Assembly: GCF_014647755.1 (NCBI RefSeq)
Contig: NZ_BMPU01000003.1
Location: forward strand, 62,001 to 126,000
From: Porphyromonas pasteri
GTDB lineage: Bacteria; Bacteroidota; Bacteroidia; Bacteroidales; Porphyromonadaceae
Direction: 5' to 3'
DNA length: 64,000 nucleotides
Below, one piece after another: positions 17,840-26,395 of the stretch; position 1 is the stretch's first letter; each line of letters starts with the position of its first letter. The position numbers and the translations under genes were made by a program. The notes below the pieces were generated by a model that had not been told where the DNA came from, ran no database searches, and saw only the letters and a program-made list of their open reading frames with translations.

Positions 17840-18163
17840 AAGACTGTTGCTACGCGTAGGAATAAAAGTTGTGGACGCGTGGCAGATAAGTTTGGACTAC
17901 GTGCGTGGCTCTAATATCTACGTACGTGGATATTTGGATTTACGTGCCTGGTCTTTAAGACTACGTACATAGATGCGGAAAAACCACTACGGGAAGGCGC
18001 TTTTTTCTTCACGAGAACGATACTTTTCGCTCCGCTGGATAAGAGGAATACTCGCGATAAGGCGGAGGGCTTGCGTATCGCTTTGGAGAGGCATATCGAG
18101 GAGCTGGGTGCGCGATGCCTTAGCACAATAAGTAGGAGGCAGGACTCTTCCGCAACAGTCTCC
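17840..18163 (-). repeat. Dispersed 324-bp TIR element, copy B (inverted)
   Basis: Same element in the opposite orientation. Both ends carry the full terminal repeat: AGACTGTTGC at the left (17841-17850) and GCAACAGTCT at the right (18152-18161). This copy best shows that the ends are inverted repeats. The left flank ends in ATAT, but the right flank belongs to a different array class (gaatagt), so the flanks do not match. Confidence 0.85.
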
Positions 18164-18222
18164 ACTATTCATTCGTATGCCAAACGAATAGTCGTTCGCA
18201 CTCTAAACCAATAGGGGTTTGC
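18164..18222. repeat. Array of 23-bp-spaced units (gaatagt class)
   Basis: Units around CTATTCATTCG, ACGAATAGTCGTT and ACCAATAGGGGTTT have their central TA at 18166, 18189 and 18212, 23 bp apart. Closely similar sequence, inverted, flanks the left end of copy C near 25827-25855. Confidence 0.65.
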
Positions 18223-18314
18223 AATCCGACTTCACCTGAATACGACCTGCTGATGAGGAGGGCTCTTTGATGCGGAACCCCTGGAAATCTCATCACAAAA
18301 TAAAACAAATGTGG

Positions 18315-18322
18315 TATCTTTG
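18315..18322 (+). promoter_or_regulatory. Putative -7 element for rpoD and its leader
   Basis: TATCTTTG is a perfect TAnnTTTG match. It would start transcription near 18329, more than 310 nt before the rpoD start codon. Confidence 0.5.
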
Positions 18323-18328
18323 TAGTTG

Positions 18329-18641
18329 ATTAGGTGCACGATGCTCTCTCGGGTGTCGTGCGCGCATGCCTTGATGCGCTCCACCATCCATCCCTACGAC
18401 ACGGGACTCGTAAGGTCGGTGTGCCCCACTGAAGACAACACAGGGAGCACCATATATTATAGAGATAGGGATAGGATGCCATGAGTGCTTCACGGACTTC
18501 GCAAGCATAAGTAGGAATAGTAAACCGTCGCACGTGCTACACTCCCCCGAGCGGGCCACGTGGGCTTCGTCGTCTTGTCCTCTACTCCACATGCAGGAGA
18601 GGCGATGAGCAGACTGAGCCGGACAATTAAGAAGTAGAAGA
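18329..18641 (+). ncRNA. Long structured leader of rpoD (candidate regulatory RNA)
   Basis: About 310 nt lie between the proposed promoter and rpoD, and no gene fits. By eye the first 125 nt fold into a nested structure. TGCTCTCT (18344-18351) can pair with AGGGAGCA (18442-18449), counting one G-U pair. Inside this, GTGTCGT (18356-18362) pairs with ACGACAC (18395-18401), and a perfect hairpin GCGCAT/ATGCGC sits within. I do not recognise a known RNA family. It could be a leader controlling sigma-factor synthesis or a separate small RNA; it has not been tested against random expectation. Confidence 0.35.
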
Positions 18642-19505
18642 ATGAGACAGCTAAAGATTTCGAAGTCGATTACTAATAGAGAGAGCCAGTCCCTGGACCG
18701 CTACCTCCAGGAGATCGGCCGAGAAGAACTGATCACTATCGAAGAAGAGGTAGAGCTTGCCCAGGCCATCAAGCGTGGCGACCGCAAGGCTCTTGACAAG
18801 ATGACCCGTGCCAACCTCCGCTTCGTCGTATCAGTAGCTAAGCAGTACCAAAACCAAGGGCTCTCCCTGCCTGACTTGATCAACGAGGGCAACCTCGGGC
18901 TGATCAAGGCCGCAGAGAAGTTCGATGAGACCCGAGGCTTTAAGTTCATCTCCTACGCCGTATGGTGGATCCGTCAGTCCATCCTGCAGGCGCTCGCAGA
19001 GCAAGCCCGTATCGTCCGCCTGCCACTCAACCAGGTCGGTACGCTGAACAAGATCACCAAGGCCCTATCTAAGTTCGAGCAAGAGAACGAGCGTAAGCCC
19101 TCCAGCGAGGAGCTCGCTAAGGAGCTCGGCATCCCCGAAGACAAGATCACCGATACCCTCAAGGTATCTGGTCGCCATATCTCCGTAGACGCTCCCTTCG
19201 TCGATGGTGAGGATAATAGCCTCCTCGACGTGCTCGTCAACGAAGACGCCCCCAACGCAGACCGCACCCTGATGAACGAGTCCCTCTCGAAGGAAATCGA
19301 TCAGGTGCTGATGAACCTCTCCGAGCGCGAAGCTGAGATCGTCAAGCTCTTCTTCGGTATCGGTGGTGGTCAGGAGATGACCCTCGAGGAGATCGGTCTG
19401 AAATTCGGCCTCACTCGTGAGCGTGTCCGCCAGATCAAGGAGAAGGCTATCCGCCGTCTGCGTCAGGAGAGCTTCTGCGCCTCCCTCAAGCCCTACTTAG
19501 GCTAA
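18642..19505 (+). CDS. rpoD: Primary RNA polymerase sigma factor RpoD
   Basis: A 287-residue group 1 sigma factor in the short Bacteroidota form, without the long acidic N-terminal region 1.1 of proteobacteria. Region 1.2 starts at [13 protein letters not shown]. Region 2 contains [32 protein letters not shown] and the -10-binding [15 protein letters not shown]. Region 3 follows, with the finger near [13 protein letters not shown]. Region 4 has the helix-turn-helix [19 protein letters not shown] for the -33 element. It is transcribed alone, with its own promoter, a long leader and a strong terminator. The promoters proposed in this window should be its targets. Confidence 0.97.
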   Translation: MRQLKISKSITNRESQSLDRYLQEIGREELITIEEEVELAQAIKRGDRKALDKMTRANLRFVVSVAKQYQNQGLSLPDLINEGNLGLIKAAEKFDETRGFKFISYAVWWIRQSILQALAEQARIVRLPLNQVGTLNKITKALSKFEQENERKPSSEELAKELGIPEDKITDTLKVSGRHISVDAPFVDGEDNSLLDVLVNEDAPNADRTLMNESLSKEIDQVLMNLSEREAEIVKLFFGIGGGQEMTLEEIGLKFGLTRERVRQIKEKAIRRLRQESFCASLKPYLG

Positions 19506-19567
19506 CGCCTCACATTCGCCTCCGCCCATCTCCCCCCTAAGGCAGGAGAAGCAAGGCGCCCATCTAT

Positions 19568-19610
19568 ATGGCTACGCATGGGCTCTCGTGCGTAGCCATT
19601 CTTCTTTTTA
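19568..19610 (+). terminator. Intrinsic terminator of rpoD
   Basis: Arms ATGGCTACGCA (19568-19578) and TGCGTAGCCAT (19589-19599) form an 11-bp stem with a 10-nt loop, followed by TCTTCTTTTT. Confidence 0.88.
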
Positions 19611-19664
19611 GACCATTCGTTGCCCCACATCACAGGGCACACCTTCCTCCTCATACCAAGATCT

Positions 19665-20660
19665 ATGAAGCGACGCCGTACATTCGATCTGGTCAGCTAC
19701 CTCCAGCGTCTACACCTCCTGCCCGAGCGCCTCACGCGCAAGACCGAGGCGGAGGACCTCCTCAAGCAGCTCTACGACCACGAGAAGAGCACAGGTAAGG
19801 CTCCCGACCGCCTCACCTCGCGCGACCTTCACCTCTCACCCGAGCAACTCGAAGCCCTACAGCGTGAGCTGGAGCGCGAGGGACTCACCGAGCCTGGAGC
19901 CCTGCGCCTCACCGAAGCAGGCCGACAGCGCGCCCTTGAGCTGACACGTGCCCACCGCCTCTACGAGCTCTATCTCGCCGAGCACTCGGGCTATGCCCCC
20001 GAGGACTGGCACCGCATCGCCCACGCCGAGGAGCATAAGCTCACCGAGCGTGAGCATGAGCGTATCGCCCGCCTGCTGGGCAACCCGCTCTTCGACCCAC
20101 ACGGCGACCCCATCCCCACGAGCCAAGGAACCGAGCCTACTATACCGCACAGCCTCTCTATCGAAGAGCTAACAGAAGGTCAGTGGTACTACGTCGAGCA
20201 TATCGAGGACGACGAGCCCGAGAGCTTCCGCCTACTGATCGACGCAGGGCTGACACGTGACTCTCTCTTCCGACTCAATCGCCTCGAGAGCGCCCGCTCA
20301 CAGATCTACTACGAGGGAGAAGCTTTAGAGCTCCCGACCTTCGCCTTTGTGGCTCTCACCCTTCGCCCCGCCAAGGAGGAAGAGCTGAAGGAGAGCCATT
20401 CCGAAGACACGATACGTCTGACCCGACTGCCCGAGGGTGTAGAGGCCACGATCCTCGGCCTCTCCCCTTCCTGCCGCGGAGCTATGCGCCGCCGTCTCAT
20501 GGACCTCGGCTTCGTGCGTGGTAGCTCGATCCGCATCGACATGCACAGTCCCTTAGGCAATCCCACGGCTTATATCGTGCGTGGAGCCGCTATCGCTCTA
20601 CGCCATGATCAGGCCCGATACATCCTCATCCAACGTCCCCATGCCTCAGCAACTGAATAA
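19665..20660 (+). CDS. DtxR-family metal-dependent repressor fused to a FeoA domain
   Basis: A 331-residue fusion. The first half is a DtxR/MntR-type repressor: an N-terminal winged helix (about residues 20-85), then the metal-binding dimerisation region with [20 protein letters not shown] and [14 protein letters not shown]. The C-terminal 75 residues are a FeoA-type SH3-like domain ([20 protein letters not shown], then [14 protein letters not shown]). FeoA normally works with FeoB, and feoB follows with an overlapping start, so one protein probably both senses metal and assists or regulates the transporter. I chose the ATG at 19665; an upstream TTG (19620) lies at the end of the rpoD terminator tract. 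In P. gingivalis a DtxR-type gene also sits beside a feoB, and that FeoB has been linked to manganese uptake, so the metal here may be manganese rather than iron. Confidence 0.9.
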   Translation: MKRRRTFDLVSYLQRLHLLPERLTRKTEAEDLLKQLYDHEKSTGKAPDRLTSRDLHLSPEQLEALQRELEREGLTEPGALRLTEAGRQRALELTRAHRLYELYLAEHSGYAPEDWHRIAHAEEHKLTEREHERIARLLGNPLFDPHGDPIPTSQGTEPTIPHSLSIEELTEGQWYYVEHIEDDEPESFRLLIDAGLTRDSLFRLNRLESARSQIYYEGEALELPTFAFVALTLRPAKEEELKESHSEDTIRLTRLPEGVEATILGLSPSCRGAMRRRLMDLGFVRGSSIRIDMHSPLGNPTAYIVRGAAIALRHDQARYILIQRPHASATE

Positions 20661-22788
20661 CTCCGCCTGCTCCTCTTGCGCCGCCTGCCCCGCCTCTACC
20701 CTGCAGCGCCGTGGCGAGCACACCGAGGATGCGCGCTTCACCATCGCTCTGGCGGGGAACCCCAACACGGGGAAGAGCACCGTCTTCAATGCCCTCACCG
20801 GCCTCAAGCAGCACACGGGCAACTGGCCCGGCAAGACCGTAGGTAAGGCCGAGGGGTCGTTCGCCTACGACGGCGACGTATATACGATCGTCGACCTCCC
20901 TGGCACGTACTCCCTCTCCTCCACGTCGGAGGATGAGGAGATCGCACGTGACTTCATCCTCTTCTCACGCCCCGACGTGACGGTCGTCGTAGCGGATGCG
21001 ACCCGCCTGGAGCGCAATATGAACCTCCTCCTGCAGGTGCTCCAGATCACCGATAAGGCCGTGCTCTGCGTCAACCTCCTTGATGAAGCACGGCGCAACA
21101 AGATCGAGATTGACCTCAACGGCCTCTCCCGTCGCCTCGGCATCCCCGTCGTCGGGGCGAGTGCACGCTCGGGGAAGGGCATCGACACGCTTCTCTCGAC
21201 GGTGCGTGGTGTAGCCCTCGGCGAGATCCCCTGCACGCCCTACCGCAAGAGCCGCCTACCCGAGCGCACCGAGCAAGCCATCAGCACGCTCGAGGCCGAG
21301 ATACAGAGGCTCTACCCCACCGTACCAAATAGTCGCTGGGTAGCCTACCGCCTCATCGAGGAAGATCCCTCGATCATCAGCCGCTTCGACAAGCCTGAGC
21401 TACTCGACTTAGCCCGTCGCGTGCATATCGAGATCGGGGAGAACTTCCACGATCAGCTCACCGAAGCGATCTATGCGGATGCCTATCGTATCTGCTCGGA
21501 GGTCGTCGTGCAAGCCTACGCCTCGGGCCGTCTGCCACTCGACGTGCGGCTGGATAGGATCCTCACCAGCCGCCTGTGGGGCTTCCCCATCATGCTACTT
21601 CTGCTGGGTGGTGTCTTCTGGCTCACGATCATCGGCTCGAACTATCCCTCCTCACTCCTCAGCAATGTCCTCGTCGGGACGCTCCATCCCTTCCTCAAGA
21701 CCACACTCGCTGGCTGGGGCAGTCCCTGGTGGCTGACGGGCTTCCTCATCGACGGCGTGTACCTCTCCACGGTATGGGTCGTCTCGGTGATGCTCCCGCC
21801 GATGGCGATATTCTTCCCGCTCTTCACCCTCCTCGAGGACTTCGGGTATCTCCCCCGTGTCGCGTTCAATCTCGACGAACTCTTCCGTCGCAGTGGCGCC
21901 CACGGCAAGCAGGCCCTCACGATGAGCATGGGCTTTGGCTGTAATGCTGCTGGAGTTGTCTCTACTCGTATCATCGACAGTGAGCGCGAGCGCCTCATCG
22001 CTATCATCACGAATAACTTCTCGCTGTGTAATGGGCGCTGGCCGACACAGATCCTCTTAGCTTCGCTCTTCATCGGGGCTGCCGTGCCGACGGCCTATGC
22101 TGGACTGGCAAGCATCGGTGCAGTGCTCACCATCGTCTTGCTCGGCATCGGAGTTATGTTCGCCTCCTCATGGGTACTCTCTCACACCGTGCTGCGAGGC
22201 GAAGTATCGACCTTCCACCTCGAGCTACCGCCCTACCGTCCACCGCAGTTCTGGCGTACGCTCTACACCTCGGTCATCGACCGCACACTCATCGTCCTCT
22301 GGCGTGCCCTCGTCTTTTCCGCTCCTGCTGGAGCCCTCATCTGGCTGACGTGCAATGTGCAGATCGGAGGCGAAAGCATAGCAGCACACCTCATCCGCCT
22401 ACTCGACACGCCGGGCTACTTCATGGGGCTCAATGGCGTGATCCTCCTCGCGTACCTCCTCGCTATCCCTGCAAATGAGGTCGTCATACCCACGGTGCTG
22501 ATGCTGACGACGCTGGTCATCGGCAGTACTGGAGGCGATGCTGGCGTACTGATGGAGGGCGGCGATGCAGAGACCTTCGCTATCCTGCAGAGTGGTGGCT
22601 GGACGCTCATGACGGGAGTCTGTATGATGCTTTTCTGCCTCCTACACCACCCTTGTAGCACCACGATCTACACGATCTACAAGGAGACCCACAGCATTCG
22701 CTGGACGCTCCTCTCGGTCCTTCTACCCCTCGGCCTCGGGATCATCACGACGGTCATCGTGGCTGGCCTCTGGCGCTTCCTCTCGTAG
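20641..22788 (+). CDS. feoB: Ferrous iron (or manganese) transporter FeoB
   Basis: A 715-residue FeoB. The N-terminal G domain shows G1 GNPNTGKST (residues 39-47), G3 DLPGTYS and G4 NLLDEA, followed by the helical GDI-like region. The C-terminal half is the membrane channel, with two Gate domains and core helices, including [12 protein letters not shown] and [14 protein letters not shown]. The ATG at 20641 lies 20 bp inside the end of dtxR-feoA, implying translational coupling. An upstream GTG (20581) would add 20 residues and is less likely. The N-terminus carries a cysteine cluster, SACSSCAAC (C10, C13, C16), ahead of the G domain, which is not part of the usual fold and could bind metal. 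A strong terminator follows. Confidence 0.95.
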   Translation: MPQQLNNSACSSCAACPASTLQRRGEHTEDARFTIALAGNPNTGKSTVFNALTGLKQHTGNWPGKTVGKAEGSFAYDGDVYTIVDLPGTYSLSSTSEDEEIARDFILFSRPDVTVVVADATRLERNMNLLLQVLQITDKAVLCVNLLDEARRNKIEIDLNGLSRRLGIPVVGASARSGKGIDTLLSTVRGVALGEIPCTPYRKSRLPERTEQAISTLEAEIQRLYPTVPNSRWVAYRLIEEDPSIISRFDKPELLDLARRVHIEIGENFHDQLTEAIYADAYRICSEVVVQAYASGRLPLDVRLDRILTSRLWGFPIMLLLLGGVFWLTIIGSNYPSSLLSNVLVGTLHPFLKTTLAGWGSPWWLTGFLIDGVYLSTVWVVSVMLPPMAIFFPLFTLLEDFGYLPRVAFNLDELFRRSGAHGKQALTMSMGFGCNAAGVVSTRIIDSERERLIAIITNNFSLCNGRWPTQILLASLFIGAAVPTAYAGLASIGAVLTIVLLGIGVMFASSWVLSHTVLRGEVSTFHLELPPYRPPQFWRTLYTSVIDRTLIVLWRALVFSAPAGALIWLTCNVQIGGESIAAHLIRLLDTPGYFMGLNGVILLAYLLAIPANEVVIPTVLMLTTLVIGSTGGDAGVLMEGGDAETFAILQSGGWTLMTGVCMMLFCLLHHPCSTTIYTIYKETHSIRWTLLSVLLPLGLGIITTVIVAGLWRFLS

Positions 22789-22805
22789 ACGGGCATCACG
22801 ACTCC

Positions 22806-22858
22806 ATAAGATAAAGGCTGAGCCCTCCCACAGTGGGAGGGCTCAGCCTTTATCTTAT
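22806..22858. terminator. Bidirectional terminator between feoB and the small membrane protein gene
   Basis: A perfect 25-bp inverted repeat (22806-22830 with 22834-22858) with a 3-nt loop. It lies between convergent genes, 18 nt from each, and can serve both strands. Confidence 0.92.
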
Positions 22859-22876
22859 ACGATGGAGCAGAGGGCG

Positions 22877-23119
22877 TTAGCGCTCCGTCTTATCCTTTTC
22901 GTCCTTGGGGTAATAGCCGTACTCGGCATGATCACGGCGTCGCTCGCGGTAGCGTAGCACAAGGAAGAGCAGGACGATGACCAGCAGCGTACCACCCATG
23001 ACAGCAAGCCACTGTACGCCTGCGGGATCCGAGAGCGATGCGCCCTTGGGATAGAGGTACACCCCGAGGACGACGAGATAGAGGAGGAGCAGAAGGATGC
23101 GGAGCTTGATCGACTTCAT
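22877..23119 (-). CDS. Small two-helix membrane protein of unknown function
   Basis: An 80-residue protein I do not recognise. It has two hydrophobic segments, about residues 7-23 and 36-55, the second followed by the strongly basic RYRERRR. A polar tail ends in KDEKDKTER. The short loop between the helices has few charges. It lies 15 bp past the GH3-family gene on the same strand and ends at the shared terminator, so it is probably the third gene of that unit. The inward-positive second helix predicts both termini in the cytoplasm. Confidence 0.7.
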   Translation of the reverse strand: MKSIKLRILLLLLYLVVLGVYLYPKGASLSDPAGVQWLAVMGGTLLVIVLLFLVLRYRERRRDHAEYGYYPKDEKDKTER

Positions 23120-23134
23120 ACTGCTGAGGGAGGA

Positions 23135-24682
23135 TTATAGTTCGGAGGAAGAAGGCGTGACGAGGGCAAGAAGCGCCTCGAGGTAGTGGCGGTTGTTGGA
23201 GAGACGTGGCACCTTGTGCTGCCCCCCGAGCTTACCTTCGCTCTCGAGCCAGCGGTGGAAGAGTCCCTTCGGAGCAACGTCTACCGTGAGCGGAAGGAGG
23301 GTCATATCCTCATAGCGCTTAGCATCGTAGTCGGAGTTCAGCGCGCGCAGAGCAGTATCGAGGTCGGAGGTAAATGTCGTGAGGTCACGAGGAGGCTCCT
23401 CGAACTCAATGAGCCACTCATGGCGGCCCTTCCCTTCGTCGAGGAAGAAGCGTGGCGCAGCCGTGTATTCGCTTACACGTGCACGGCCATCACGACGGCA
23501 GGCTTCGCTCAGCGCCGCATCGGTATTGGCGACCATCACCTCCTCACCAAAGGCATTGATGAAGTGCTTCGTGCGGCCTGTGATGACGATACGATAGGGG
23601 TGGAGCGAGGTGAAGCGCACCGTATCGCCGATGATGTAGCGGTAGAGCCCACCCAGAGTCGAGATGACCATAGCGTAGTCACGCCCGAGCTCGACCTCCT
23701 CCAGACGGAGAGCACGACAGCTCGAGTAGTCGCCCGAGGCAGGTAGCTCATCCAGAGGGATGAACTCGTAGAAGATCCCATAGTCCAGCATCAGGAGCAT
23801 CCCCGCCTCAGCTGGGTCATCCTGGATAGCGAAGAAGCCCTCACTGGCATTGTACGTCTCCTCGTAGCGCATACGCTCAGAGGGGATCAGTTCAGCATAG
23901 GTACTGCGGTAGGGAGTGAAGCTAATCCCCCCGTGGAAGAAGACCTCCAGGTCGGGCCATACTTCGGTGATCGACTCGCGCCCCGTAGCTTGGAGCACCT
24001 CCTTCAGTAGGACGAGCATCCACGAAGGCACACCCGAGAGACTCCCCACACGTGCGGTGGCGACCTCCTGCACGATGGCCTGCATCTTCGCAGTCCACTC
24101 GCTCATCAGGAGCGTCTCGCGCGAAGGCACACGGAGCATATCTCCGAGAAGTGGCATGTGCTCGACGAGGATGGCACTGAGGTCACCCGAGAAAGCCTTA
24201 CCTCCGCTCAGGGGCATAGGGCTGTGACTTCCCCCGAGGACGAGCCCCTTCGTCGTGAAGAAGCGGGAGTCGGGGTAGTTCCTCAGATAGATCCACAGCG
24301 CATCGCTCCCACCACGATAGTGGCAGTCCTGCAGATGGAGATAGGGTACGGGGATGTACTTACTGCGGTCGCTCGTCGTACCGCTGGACTTGGCGAACCA
24401 CTGGCAAGACCCAGGGACAAGGATATCACGCTCGCCACGAGTCATACGCTCGATATCGGCCTTCAGCCCCTCGTAGTCTACGATGGGTACATCAGTGCAG
24501 TAGGAGCTGTACGTAGTCTTGCGGGTAAGTCCATAGCGACGCCCAAAGTCAGTGCGGGCCGCACGGGCGAGGATATGGCGGAGCTGCTCAGCTTGAAGCT
24601 CTTCGGCACGTGTGGCATACTGCTCGATACGGCGTAGGCGAAGCTTCGCAACCTGATAGACGAGACTGGTCTTGAGATCCAT
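23135..24682 (-). CDS. GH3-family acyl-adenylating enzyme
   Basis: A 515-residue protein of the GH3 family. Plant members conjugate amino acids to carboxylic acids such as indole acetate through an acyl-adenylate; bacterial members are little studied. The ATP-binding motif SSGTTSDRSKYIPV lies near residues 104-117. Other family blocks are YNASEGFFAIQDD and the late segment RYIIGDTVRFTS. It begins 3 bp after the kinase-like gene, which implies tight coupling and possibly a shared pathway, and is followed by a small membrane protein. The substrate in this organism is unknown; lipid or envelope acyl chemistry is one guess from the neighbours, not from the sequence. Confidence 0.88.
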   Translation of the reverse strand: MDLKTSLVYQVAKLRLRRIEQYATRAEELQAEQLRHILARAARTDFGRRYGLTRKTTYSSYCTDVPIVDYEGLKADIERMTRGERDILVPGSCQWFAKSSGTTSDRSKYIPVPYLHLQDCHYRGGSDALWIYLRNYPDSRFFTTKGLVLGGSHSPMPLSGGKAFSGDLSAILVEHMPLLGDMLRVPSRETLLMSEWTAKMQAIVQEVATARVGSLSGVPSWMLVLLKEVLQATGRESITEVWPDLEVFFHGGISFTPYRSTYAELIPSERMRYEETYNASEGFFAIQDDPAEAGMLLMLDYGIFYEFIPLDELPASGDYSSCRALRLEEVELGRDYAMVISTLGGLYRYIIGDTVRFTSLHPYRIVITGRTKHFINAFGEEVMVANTDAALSEACRRDGRARVSEYTAAPRFFLDEGKGRHEWLIEFEEPPRDLTTFTSDLDTALRALNSDYDAKRYEDMTLLPLTVDVAPKGLFHRWLESEGKLGGQHKVPRLSNNRHYLEALLALVTPSSSEL

Positions 24683-24685
24683 AGA

Positions 24686-25678
24686 CTAAGAGAGGGGGGT
24701 ATGGGGATAGTTCTCACGCTTGGCGAGTGCACGGCGCACGTCCTCGACCTCGAGGTAGCGCGTATAGAAGGCCGACTCGCGGGCATGGAGTGCACGCTGC
24801 CAGCTCCCGATGGGACAGAGATGACGCAGGCGACGCCAGCGGAGATAAGCATTGTAGTGACGGAGGAAGGTGGGAGCACTCATCCCTTCGGCGCGCTGGG
24901 CATAGCGCAGCGCCAGCTTCGGTAGGCGGTGAAGCCAGAAGCTATCGCAGGCAGCCTCGAGGGCAGGCTGCACTACAGCAGGATCCCAGCCTCGCGCCTC
25001 AGCATAGGCACGCCCGAGAGCTTCGGTAGCACGGGGATGGGCAAAGAGGCGATCAAGATTGCGGATACTCGCACGCAGGCTCAGCGGAGTAGCGGTGAAG
25101 TGCATACGGTTCAGATCGACGAGCATGAACGTGTACTCCTCCTTCGCGCGATCATATATATAGGGGATATTCCCAGGCGAGAGATCTTCATGTACGATAC
25201 CACACTCGTGGAGCTCGGCGAGGAAGGTAGCCAGCGCACGCGTCAGCGACTCATTGACCTCACCCGAGCGAGCCTCATGCTGAAGGTCGGCCCCCGTGAA
25301 GGCGAGGTAGCGCGTGACGTAATAGCTGTCCTCGAGACCGCCCAGTGCGCTCCGCTCTTCGGCATAGCCGATAGGCTCGGGCGTAGCAATACCGTAGGCC
25401 AAGAGCTGTACAGCATTCAGCAGGGAGCGGCGTGCCTTACTGGAGTTCGTCCAGCCGTAGTAGAGGCGGCGTAGGAGCGACAAGCGCCCGAAGTGCTTGA
25501 TCGTAAAGTCCCCCTCGGGGCACTCGACACGATAGAGGACATTGCGCCCGCGGTAGATCTCGGTGATATGCACCGCTGGAGGGAGCTCGCTGCTCCCCCC
25601 TTCGTGGAGGTGAATATAGCCGAGGAGCTGGGTCAAAAGGGCCTCACCCTCGGGGACGATGCTGTGATATCGGAGCAA
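24686..25678 (-). CDS. Kdo/lipopolysaccharide-kinase-like protein
   Basis: A 330-residue protein with a protein-kinase-like fold of the Kdo/WaaP type, which phosphorylates sugars of lipopolysaccharide. The catalytic loop appears as HEDLSPGNI and the metal-binding segment as LVDLNRM, in place of DFG. An N-lobe lysine is seen in FTIKHFGR. The C-terminal 90 residues are rich in Arg, Tyr and Leu and predicted helical. No ATG precedes the conserved region: the frame upstream reaches a stop at the promoter, and the first usable start is a TTG at 25678. It heads a unit with the GH3-family gene (3 bp gap) and a small membrane protein. The acceptor sugar cannot be named. Confidence 0.8.
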   Translation of the reverse strand: MLRYHSIVPEGEALLTQLLGYIHLHEGGSSELPPAVHITEIYRGRNVLYRVECPEGDFTIKHFGRLSLLRRLYYGWTNSSKARRSLLNAVQLLAYGIATPEPIGYAEERSALGGLEDSYYVTRYLAFTGADLQHEARSGEVNESLTRALATFLAELHECGIVHEDLSPGNIPYIYDRAKEEYTFMLVDLNRMHFTATPLSLRASIRNLDRLFAHPRATEALGRAYAEARGWDPAVVQPALEAACDSFWLHRLPKLALRYAQRAEGMSAPTFLRHYNAYLRWRRLRHLCPIGSWQRALHARESAFYTRYLEVEDVRRALAKRENYPHTPLS

Positions 25679-25724
25679 ATCTTTCGTATCATTAGGGGCG
25701 AAGACCTTCGCCGTGGTTCAGTAG

Positions 25725-25732
25725 CAAAGATA
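25725..25732 (-). promoter_or_regulatory. Putative -7 element for the kinase-GH3 unit
   Basis: The minus strand reads TATCTTTG (25732 to 25725), a perfect TAnnTTTG, about 47 bp upstream of the TTG start. Confidence 0.45.
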
Positions 25733-25826
25733 CAAACTATCCCCGCCCATTGCTTGGAGCACGAGGCTCCTGCATCAAAATAGCCTCCTCATCAGCAAGC
25801 GTATGGAGGCAAAGTTGATTTGCAAA

Positions 25827-25855
25827 CCACTATTCGTTTGGTACACGAATGAATA
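25827..25855. repeat. Partial gaatagt-class repeat at the left edge of copy C
   Basis: The sequence around ACCACTATTCGTTTGGT and CACGAATGAATAG is the inverted counterpart of the array beside copy B (18164-18200). Both therefore flank the same end of the element. Confidence 0.55.
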
Positions 25856-26179
25856 GAGGAGCCTGTTGCCGCGAGTCCTGCCCTCTATTTAGAGTGCTGA
25901 GGTATCGCACGCCCATCTCCCCGATATCCCTCTCCGAAGAGATACACAAGCTCTTCGCCTTATCGCGAGTATTCCTCTTATTCAGCGGAGGGAAAAGCGT
26001 CCTTCTCGCAAAGAAAAAAGCACTTCCCGTAGTGGTATTCTTCTATCTACGCACGTAGTCTTAAAGACCAGGCACGTAAATCCAAATATCCACGTACGTA
26101 GATATTAGAGCCACGTACGTAGCCCAAACTTATCTACCACTCGTCCGTAACTTTTATCCCTACGTGGAGCGACAACCTA
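25856..26179 (+). repeat. Dispersed 324-bp TIR element, copy C
   Basis: The left end is slightly degraded (GAGCCTGTTGC) and the right end reads GCGACAACCTA. The internal landmarks are present: the CTCTATTTAGAG box, GTCTTAAAGAC and the ACGTACGT palindromes. The right flank starts ATATAGG and continues into a 22-bp array; the left flank is of the gaatagt class. Confidence 0.85.
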
Positions 26180-26297
26180 ATATAGGTCACTTCACAAAGC
26201 TATATAGCTTCGCACCGAAAGCTATATAGGAGTCGATCCAAAGCTATATAGCTTTCTTCGCCATCCTATATAGGTCAGAGCACAAAGCAATATAGGT
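26177..26297. repeat. Array of 22-bp-spaced palindromic units (ctatatag class)
   Basis: Cores begin near 26178 and at 26200, 26222, 26244, 26266 and 26288, 22 bp apart. Variants include AAAGCTATATAGCTTT (a perfect palindrome), GCTATATAGG, CCTATATAGG and GCAATATAGG. Confidence 0.8.
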
Positions 26298-26314
26298 TAT
26301 CACCACCCCCTATT

Positions 26315-26345
26315 ATTGCAGGGCACTATGGAAGAGCTATCTTTG
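26315..26345 (+). promoter_or_regulatory. Promoter of the GH20 hexosaminidase gene
   Basis: TATCTTTG (26338-26345) is a perfect -7 element, with ATTG (26315-26318) 19 bp upstream as a near match to the -33 TTTG. The leader is about 45 nt. Confidence 0.55.
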
Positions 26346-26395
26346 CAGATACTCGGAATATATTCACCCTCTAAATAGTTACATACGACAGCACT

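Noticed and set aside
18293-18592. Minus-strand frames in the rpoD leader
   Set aside because: No start with a promoter, no recognisable product, and they are antisense to the proposed leader transcript.
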